The position numbers and the translations under genes are program-made. From contig NZ_JQLI01000001.1 in the NCBI RefSeq assembly GCF_000744095.1, forward strand, positions 744,001 through 808,000: a stretch of 64,000 bases of DNA. Direction: 5' to 3'. Positions 58,093 through 64,000 of this stretch are shown piece after piece. Position 1 is the first letter of the stretch; each line of letters starts with the position of its first letter. Source of the DNA: Cupriavidus necator A5-1 (GTDB lineage Bacteria > Pseudomonadota > Gammaproteobacteria > Burkholderiales > Burkholderiaceae). A model generated the notes under the pieces. It saw only the letters and a list, made by a program, of their open reading frames with translations, did not search any database and was not told the DNA's origin.

Positions 58093-61020
58093 ATGGGCAT
58101 GACAGGCAAGCAGCCTGCGCACCTTGCCCAGGCCCCGGAGAGTCTGGGTGCTTTCGTTCGCCTAGTCACCGAGTGGCTGCGCCGGAATTCCAAGACGGCA
58201 TTCCTCTCCGCCGTGGTTGGCGCCGCATTCGGTTACGCAGCGAACGCGCTGCTGCTCCTCTTCGTCTACGGTAGCCACCAGGTGGACCCCGGCGTTCTGG
58301 CGTTCGGGCAGGGCAATGCCTGGTGGGGCTCGCTTAGCTTCGCGCTGGGCGGCATGGTGATCGGCGGACTCGCTGGCTATTGGCGCTCGGTCGGTACCCA
58401 GCGCTTCTGTCAGGAGTTGGGGGAATTCCCTGCCGCACTCGGCCTCATTTTCAAACGAGACGGCGAGGCCGCTCGCGTTCATCTGCTGTGGGGAGCGGCC
58501 GTCAGTCTGGTTGCCGCCAACCTGGTCTCCCCATGGGTCGGCCTCTTCCTCGCCGCGGGCTTGATGTCGTCGCTGCCCTCGATGCTGGGGCGGCTAGTTT
58601 CGGCGCTGCTGCTCCACCTGTGGTCGGAGCTCGTCCAGCACGTTGCCCCCTCCCGAGAACGGCGCCCGGTGGGCGTGTCGGGAATGACGGTCGGGGTGCT
58701 TGGAGGCGCACTCGCCCTGTGCGTCGGCTTCGTCCTTCCCGGTGTCTTACCTAAGCTCGCTTTTGCCGGGGCCTGCGTGATCGCGGCGCTGATATTGTCC
58801 CGCCGGATTCCGCCCAGCGCCGCCGCGCTGTTGGCGTTCGTGGAACTCGCATGGCTTGCGCTCGGCGACTCCCGGCTCGGCCTGATTGACCATGCGTTCG
58901 CCCAACGGTGCGTGCCGGGCGAATGCGTGCCGGGCGAGATGGGGGGCTGGACCGGCGAGGCGCATCATCACGGCGCAGCTGCCGACGTCCCGGCGGTGCT
59001 CGGGCAGTCGGTCGGCGGCGGTCTCGCGGCCGGCTTAGGCGCCGGGCTCGGTGCCGGAGTCGGTGGCGTGCTCGGTGCGCCGATTGCGGGCGCCGGCGGC
59101 GGCAGCGGTCCGGAGCCCAAAGTCCTCCCTCCGCGAGGCGAGGCCAGGTCTGCGCCGCCGGACGGGTTGGCGACCCCGCCGACAGTCTCCGAGCATGACA
59201 ACACGATGCCTCCGCCCGACCTGCCGTGGACAGCCGACGCGCCGTTCACCACCTCCGCCGTAATCGATGGCGTGGGTGACTTGCCCGATCCCAACCTGCC
59301 TTGGTGCATGCCCGGCACGACGGTTACCGATGGTGATGTCACGATGCCTCCGCCCGATCTTCCGTGGACGGGCGACGCGCCGCTCACCACCTCCGCCGTG
59401 CTCGACGGTTCCGGCGATCTGCCCGACCCCAACCTGCCGGGGGCGTCCGGACTGCCGCCGGCACCGCCCGGGGCACAGGCCGCAGATTCATTCCCGCAGC
59501 CGACCACGGCCATTGAAGACGCCTATAAAGTGCAAGCCGCGGCGGCGCAGCAAACGCTCGACGCGCTTAGCGACATGCCACGGGTAATGCTCGACACGGC
59601 TGGCGGCGTGTTGACAGACGTTTTCTGGAATATCCCGAAGGGGCTGGGCCAGCGGGCGATCGCCGGGGCACAGGCGGGGGGCGAGTTTTTGACCTCTCCC
59701 GGTCAACAGGTTCGCGCCGTCATCGCGCTTGCAAGAGGCGGCATCGCATTGGGACGCTCGGCCTACTCGGCCGCTCGCACAATAGAGGCTGCGATTGATG
59801 ACGCCCTAACACCCAGCACCTGGACGAATCTCAAAGACGACCTCTCGCGTAGCCCCGGAGAGACCGTAGGCATTATTGGCAGCACGATAGGCGGCACGGT
59901 AACAGATACCGCCGCCATGGTGTGGCAAGGCCTGCGCGGCGCCGTCGAGACGTCGTGGGACCACCTGAAAGCCGCCGGCGACCGGACTCATGGGCGGGAC
60001 GTCATCAACGGTCTCTGGGATGGGCTCGTCGGCGCGACGATCGGCGTTACCACGGTCGCGGGCGTCGTCGAAGGTGGCGCCGCGATCAAGGCCGGAGTAA
60101 CCAAGCTCGCCGGCGCGGCCAAGGGTACCGCCGGGATTGCCGAGGCAGTGGTTCCGGCTCCAGCTTCCGGCGTGCTGGGGGAAGGTGTGGCGGCGGCCTC
60201 CGCTGCCGACGATACCGCGCGGGCCGCGGCGCAGGGTTCCGGCCGTGGCGCCCAATTTACGCAAGGTGCCGACGACGTCAGCGCCTCCACAGCAGCCAGC
60301 GCGTTCGACGATACGGTGCCCCAGAGGCTGCCGGACAGCCCAGCCCCCTCCACCCCCCAGGCGGAAGCGCCAAAGGTCCCCGAGATCAAGCATCTCACCG
60401 ACCAACAACAGATCGACCTGTTGGACAAAGCTAACGCCTTGCTGGCGAAAGCAGAGGCCGCGGAACCGGCCATGACCAAGAGCATCCAAACCACCACGGA
60501 CGCGATGGGGGGCCAGATGGAGGGCTTGAAGGACCGCTTGAAGAGGCCGGGGTCCTTGGTGGAAAAGGTTGCCAAGGATGTCACCCGAAAAGGCCTCAGT
60601 GTTGAAGCCGCGGGGGACAACATCGCTGACACGGTCCGTTATACCTCAACCTTCCCACCGGAAAAGCTCGCCGACGGCACGGTGGCAGTCTTGAAGAAAT
60701 TTGCAGACGAGGGATACCAGATTGTCGAATTGAAGAATACCTGGCCGGACGCAATGAAATCCTACAAGGGGATCAATGTCCAACTGCGTAGCCCAACCGG
60801 GCAGTTAATGGAAGTGCAATTCCATACGCCGGAAAGTTTGTGGGCCAAGGGCCCGGGTACTCACCACCTATTCGAAGAGATGCGAAAGCTTACTCCTGCT
60901 GATCGCTCTAATCCCGCTTGGGCGCTACTTGATGATGAGCAAATGAGGATCGCTAAATCGCTGCGCGTCCCGGACAACATTGACAAAATCCCGTCGATCC
61001 CGAAGAAGCAGGGGCCCTGA
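58093..61020 (+). CDS. Polymorphic-toxin-like protein with C-terminal RelA/SpoT-type domain
   Basis: 975 aa, start after GGAGAAG. Several N-terminal transmembrane helices (~40-58, 80-100, 135-165, 205-250) are followed by a Gly-rich hinge. A 46-residue tandem repeat comes next (from ~372 and ~418, both containing MPPPDLPWT and DLPDPNLP). A long Ala-rich stalk precedes a C-terminal catalytic-looking domain (~790-940). That domain reads GDNIADTVRYTSTFPPEKLA, ELKNTWPDAMKSYKGINVQL (Tyr891) and MEVQFHTPESLW (Glu907). The latter corresponds to the 'Y-x-S/G...E-x-Q-x-R/H-T' active-site pattern of RelA/SpoT alarmone synthetases. This is expected of a toxin tip (compare the T6SS effector Tas1). No PAAR or VgrG is adjacent, so the secretion route is unknown. 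Confidence 0.78.
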   Translation: MGMTGKQPAHLAQAPESLGAFVRLVTEWLRRNSKTAFLSAVVGAAFGYAANALLLLFVYGSHQVDPGVLAFGQGNAWWGSLSFALGGMVIGGLAGYWRSVGTQRFCQELGEFPAALGLIFKRDGEAARVHLLWGAAVSLVAANLVSPWVGLFLAAGLMSSLPSMLGRLVSALLLHLWSELVQHVAPSRERRPVGVSGMTVGVLGGALALCVGFVLPGVLPKLAFAGACVIAALILSRRIPPSAAALLAFVELAWLALGDSRLGLIDHAFAQRCVPGECVPGEMGGWTGEAHHHGAAADVPAVLGQSVGGGLAAGLGAGLGAGVGGVLGAPIAGAGGGSGPEPKVLPPRGEARSAPPDGLATPPTVSEHDNTMPPPDLPWTADAPFTTSAVIDGVGDLPDPNLPWCMPGTTVTDGDVTMPPPDLPWTGDAPLTTSAVLDGSGDLPDPNLPGASGLPPAPPGAQAADSFPQPTTAIEDAYKVQAAAAQQTLDALSDMPRVMLDTAGGVLTDVFWNIPKGLGQRAIAGAQAGGEFLTSPGQQVRAVIALARGGIALGRSAYSAARTIEAAIDDALTPSTWTNLKDDLSRSPGETVGIIGSTIGGTVTDTAAMVWQGLRGAVETSWDHLKAAGDRTHGRDVINGLWDGLVGATIGVTTVAGVVEGGAAIKAGVTKLAGAAKGTAGIAEAVVPAPASGVLGEGVAAASAADDTARAAAQGSGRGAQFTQGADDVSASTAASAFDDTVPQRLPDSPAPSTPQAEAPKVPEIKHLTDQQQIDLLDKANALLAKAEAAEPAMTKSIQTTTDAMGGQMEGLKDRLKRPGSLVEKVAKDVTRKGLSVEAAGDNIADTVRYTSTFPPEKLADGTVAVLKKFADEGYQIVELKNTWPDAMKSYKGINVQLRSPTGQLMEVQFHTPESLWAKGPGTHHLFEEMRKLTPADRSNPAWALLDDEQMRIAKSLRVPDNIDKIPSIPKKQGP

Positions 61021-61022
61021 CC

Positions 61023-61262
61023 ATGTGGACATACTACAAGCAAGACTACCCCCGGGGTGAGTGGGTGATCTTCCGGGAAGATAACGGCGTCAACCCGCAG
61101 GTCTACCATCGCCAAAAAGGCTGGACGCCTGACAGCGAACTGCTCATCGATCTTCGCATGGGCGGAATCGACGAGAGCAACATCATCAGCAAGGAGGAGG
61201 CTTTTGTGCTGATCGGGTCACTCATCAGCAGCCGGGGCCCGAGCGGCGATGAGAGTCTCTAG
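61023..61262 (+). CDS. Candidate immunity protein for the RelA/SpoT-like toxin
   Basis: 79 aa, beginning two bases after the toxin stop. Compact mixed alpha/beta with MWTYYKQDYPRGEWVIFRED and GGIDESNIISKEEAFVLIGS; no signal peptide. Size, position and strand fit a cognate immunity gene. The family is not recognised, so this is an inference from context. Confidence 0.65.
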   Translation: MWTYYKQDYPRGEWVIFREDNGVNPQVYHRQKGWTPDSELLIDLRMGGIDESNIISKEEAFVLIGSLISSRGPSGDESL

Positions 61263-61336
61263 GGCGCGGCCGATGGAGAAGGGTTAACTGATCGGAAACG
61301 CTGAATGCCCCCGCCCCAAATGGTCACGGCCTCGAG

Positions 61337-61492
61337 ATGGTCTATTGTCCAAATTGCGGCGCGGCGGGTCCCGCGGGCAAAAAATGCTGCGCGGAGCCAA
61401 AGCCATCGGCTGCACGAGAGTATGGCAAAAGCCGCAGCAGCGCGCGCGACGACCGCCTTTGCGGTAATTGGCCGGTGAGTGCAACTCCCTGA
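61337..61492 (+). CDS. Tiny zinc-ribbon protein
   Basis: 51 codons, MVYCPNCGAAGPAGKKCCAE, then a basic tail. The N-terminal CPNCG plus CC resembles one zinc-ribbon of the kind repeated in the next gene, and it may be a broken-off or partial duplicate. No strong ribosome site. Confidence 0.4.
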   Translation: MVYCPNCGAAGPAGKKCCAEPKPSAAREYGKSRSSARDDRLCGNWPVSATP

Positions 61493-61510
61493 TCGAGGAT
61501 TAACCGTCTC

Positions 61511-64000
61511 ATGATCACCAAAAAGCAAGCGCGACGGTTGGTTGAAGCCGAGGTGTGCAATGACGAGATTGTCATTGTCGATGAGGCAACCATTGAAAGG
61601 CCCTGGGGGTGGGTATTCTCATATGCCTCCAAAACGTGGCTGGAAACAAAAGATCCCCGATACGCGATTGCGGGCAACGCACCCATTATCGTCGAGCGGC
61701 AAAGTGGGAAGCTCATTGACACAGGCACCGCAATGCCCATCGAGCACTACATCGCGAACTATGAGCGTTGCGGCGAGCCATACGGCCTGGACGCGCCCGA
61801 AGAGTGGAACGGTGAGTTCAGCAAGGATGAGCTTTGCGATGGTCTATTGAACGGCGCCGGGTCTTGGAACGCGCTGTCTCCCTTCGCCGAGGACCTGGAT
61901 GCGTTGGTACGCTCAGGCGGCATGCCGGGCGGTCGGCCGGTCTCATTGCTACCGGCGCGCATCGCCGCGATCCTCGCGAGCCCTGACCTGTGCATCACGC
62001 ATCGGTTTGCCGGTGCATCTGTGCCCCAAGCCGCATTCTTCGCCTGCGTGAGCCATGCCGAGGGGCAGACCTTTGTCGTCGTCGCTCCCGAGCGGAACGA
62101 CCGATACGCCGCCCATGCCTTCGGTTCGGCGGAGGCGTATCTGGGCTGGTGGCTGTTCCGACTCTCGAGTGCATCGGATCGCGCTATTCCCAGCGACCTG
62201 CCGCCGACGCTGCCATTGCCGGCGCTCATCTATGCGCTACATGCCGTCGACGGGTACCGGCGGGCGAAATACCAGAGTGCGCTGAGCTACGGCGCTACGG
62301 ATTCGCTTCGCATCGGGCAGCCGGAGTTCATCGCCACCATGCGCGAAGCGATTACGCGCCGCGATCTGCGCTGGTTACTTCCCGCCTTTATTCAGCTCGC
62401 ACCTGGCGTCGCCACGCTGCTCAAGGAGCCGCCAATCGAACAGCTGACCGTCCTGCAAGACGCCAAATTCCTGCTTGCACAGCATGATCAGGATGCCGGT
62501 CAGGATTTTTTCTGCTTCGGTGACGCGGCCCAGAGGATGGGGAACGAGTTCATCGACGGCATCGGTGTCGCAGTCGGCTTCAGGTTCGAGGTGCTGACCG
62601 AGCTCGGGGCTTTGCCGCTGATCGAGGCGTTCCTGGCACCGACGAGACTCTCCAATCATCTGATTGAGCTCGAACCGGACGGCAGCGGTCTCGGCATTGC
62701 CATGCATCGGACGCTGACGCAGCGAGAACTCTACATCGCCCTCGCCGAGATGATCGCCGCGGCGCTGCTCCCTGCCGCGCCCAAGGTCGCGCTGAAGCGC
62801 GCAATACTCACGACGGCCTCGACGCAAGAACAGCGCGACGAGGTCCTCGGCATTTCAAACGAACAGCGGGTGGTGGCGCCGGACGCTCAGCAGACATCGT
62901 CGCAGATCGTTTGTAGCCACTGCGGCCAAGTGAACCCGGCGACGATGAAGTTCTGCGGCCAGTGTGGAAACCGGCTTCTTGTGGAGCCGAGCGTGTCCTC
63001 GCTCTCCCCGCAGCAGGGTGCGTCGCCAGTCGAGCAAAGCGGGAAGTCGTGGGCAATCGATAATGCAGATCCCGCGCGAGTGGTCCGGTCGGCGGCCCGC
63101 GAGTCGTCACCGGCCCCTGCCTCTCCCGCCCCAGCGGTCATGCCGCAAGGTCCGACGGTCACGGTGAGACGGTGGTTTCGCATGCTGTCCGTCGCACCCC
63201 ACGTGCATTTCCGCTTCCAGCACGATCCCGCCGATGCCCGGCGCCTGCTCGTCGTAGAACACCCAGGAAAGCTTCCCAGGGAAGTTCCAATTGACGGCGG
63301 GCAGGTACAGCTTCTGGCCCAGGAGCTCCGTCAAATCCGGGACGGGAAGTTCATTTCCGACGAAGAATTCAAAGCGCTGCACGCGGCACTGCGGGTGAGG
63401 GGGGCGGATGGTGCGCTCTGGACCGTGGGGCTGGCATCGCTGCGTTGGAATCGGCTGGAGCAGGGGCGTTGGGTCCCCGCCGAAGCGCCCGAGATGGTGT
63501 GGCTCGACATGGACTTGCTGCAAGAGGCTGTTCGTAGGATGCCGCCAAACGCCGCAGGCCGAGTGAAGCACGTTGGAACGGGGACACCCCATGCCGCGAC
63601 GCCTCAGGCACAATCCTGCCGGGCCTGCGGGAAGCCGTTGGGGACAGGCACGAAATTCTGTACCGCCTGTGGGGCAAAGGTGATCCCTGCCGACTCGACG
63701 GCGGTGCCAGGCGGTGGGTTGGTCTTCTTCCAGGGCCGGGAGCAACCCTGCTGCGCTGCCTGCGGGAAGCCGTTGCGAGGGGGTGCGAATTTCTGCACCG
63801 CCTGTGGGGCGAAGGTCGGTCCAGCCGCCTCATCGGCGGCTGAAGGTGAAGCGATGGTCGAGCTGCCGGCACGGGCGCTGAGAAGGGTGCTCGCGATGGT
63901 GCAGTACGCGATGGGGCACGGCGATAACGCAATCAATGGACTGTTGATGGCCGTCGATTCGAGCGAACTGCGGGTCGTTGCGACCGACGGTCATCGCCTG
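61511..64000 (+). CDS. Imm35-like / zinc-ribbon / sliding-clamp-like fusion protein (3' end outside window)
   Basis: One frame is open for 830 codons from ATG 61511 to the window end. Residues 1-85 resemble the YrhB/Imm35 immunity domain (EIVIVDEATIERPWGWVFSY, IAGNAPIIVERQSGKL). A ~350-residue domain of unknown fold follows (~110-420). A first zinc ribbon is at ~468 (CSHCG...CGQCG), and a beta-rich region with LWTVGLASLRWNRLEQGRW lies around 640. Two further, nearly identical zinc ribbons occur at ~703 (CRACGKPLG...CTACG) and ~748. From ~782 the sequence VELPARALRRVLAMVQYAMG and LLMAVDSSELRVVATDGHRL resembles the middle domain of the bacterial DNA sliding clamp DnaN ('LPxxxLKRxIxxTQFAMA...LxAVATDGHRLA'). 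I know of no described protein with this order. Confidence 0.72.
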   Translation, partial: MITKKQARRLVEAEVCNDEIVIVDEATIERPWGWVFSYASKTWLETKDPRYAIAGNAPIIVERQSGKLIDTGTAMPIEHYIANYERCGEPYGLDAPEEWNGEFSKDELCDGLLNGAGSWNALSPFAEDLDALVRSGGMPGGRPVSLLPARIAAILASPDLCITHRFAGASVPQAAFFACVSHAEGQTFVVVAPERNDRYAAHAFGSAEAYLGWWLFRLSSASDRAIPSDLPPTLPLPALIYALHAVDGYRRAKYQSALSYGATDSLRIGQPEFIATMREAITRRDLRWLLPAFIQLAPGVATLLKEPPIEQLTVLQDAKFLLAQHDQDAGQDFFCFGDAAQRMGNEFIDGIGVAVGFRFEVLTELGALPLIEAFLAPTRLSNHLIELEPDGSGLGIAMHRTLTQRELYIALAEMIAAALLPAAPKVALKRAILTTASTQEQRDEVLGISNEQRVVAPDAQQTSSQIVCSHCGQVNPATMKFCGQCGNRLLVEPSVSSLSPQQGASPVEQSGKSWAIDNADPARVVRSAARESSPAPASPAPAVMPQGPTVTVRRWFRMLSVAPHVHFRFQHDPADARRLLVVEHPGKLPREVPIDGGQVQLLAQELRQIRDGKFISDEEFKALHAALRVRGADGALWTVGLASLRWNRLEQGRWVPAEAPEMVWLDMDLLQEAVRRMPPNAAGRVKHVGTGTPHAATPQAQSCRACGKPLGTGTKFCTACGAKVIPADSTAVPGGGLVFFQGREQPCCAACGKPLRGGANFCTACGAKVGPAASSAAEGEAMVELPARALRRVLAMVQYAMGHGDNAINGLLMAVDSSELRVVATDGHRL

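Overview
The window looks like a high-GC betaproteobacterial replicon of the Cupriavidus/Ralstonia type. This is inferred from the Bug-family (TctC) periplasmic receptors, GntR-regulated catabolic operon style, remnants of heavy-metal RND and ChrB genes, and the mix of IS4, IS21, IS110, IS630, IS1182 and Tn3 fragments. There is no rRNA or tRNA, and no CRISPR array. Most of the window is accessory DNA: intact gene blocks separated by stretches of broken transposases and gene fragments.

Region by region. (1) 1-10 kb: an IS4 remnant and a truncated, frameshifted LysR gene precede a five-gene minus-strand operon (TauD-type dioxygenase, Bug receptor, ThDP-dependent enzyme, aldehyde dehydrogenase, FAD oxidoreductase). 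A divergent GntR/FadR-type regulator probably controls it through a perfect 9-bp-arm palindrome that overlaps a good sigma70-like promoter. (2) 10.5-20 kb: a phage remnant (frameshifted HNH nuclease, intact GH24 lysozyme) abuts a compact heat-resistance / protein-quality-control locus (tLST/LHR type): hsp20 (internally deleted), clpK, ftsH, thioredoxin, psiE, htpX-like and degP-like genes, all on the minus strand behind a very good sigma32-like promoter. (3) 20-37 kb: an IS110 element, decayed IS21, Tn3, IS630 and IS1182 pieces, fragments of chrB, a metal RND pump, a diguanylate cyclase, imuB and an ion transporter, and a few intact orphan genes, including a kelch/putative-Ig lipoprotein. The Tn3 transposase is split into two halves on opposite strands that would rejoin by one ~4-kb inversion. 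(4) 37-41 kb: small lipoproteins and membrane proteins, one a paralogue of the fragment at the very start of the window.

(5) 41.3-54.0 kb: a plus-strand cluster starting with a BTAD/SARP-type regulator. It is followed by an 807-aa acidic/amphipathic protein, a predicted HExxH metalloprotein, two helical proteins, an 1835-aa protein that strings together several enzyme-like modules on acidic linkers (OmpA-like, cysteine-peptidase-like, M15 carboxypeptidase-like, alpha/beta-hydrolase-like, lysozyme/chitosanase-like, lipocalin-like), and an NlpC/P60 peptidase. I do not recognise this assembly as a described system. (6) 54-58 kb: an RHS scrap, an unknown gene, a PAS/winged-helix regulator and a truncated Tn3 transposase. 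(7) 58-64 kb: a 975-aa polymorphic-toxin-like protein with N-terminal membrane segments and a C-terminal RelA/SpoT-like domain, a small candidate immunity gene, a tiny zinc-ribbon gene, and a long ORF running off the window that joins an Imm35-like domain, three zinc ribbons and a segment closely resembling the DNA sliding clamp (DnaN).

A ~65-bp palindrome occurs three times in full and once as an exact half. It often sits at the edge of truncated genes, so it is a candidate mobile or recombination-prone repeat. All functions are read from sequence motifs alone; no searches were run.
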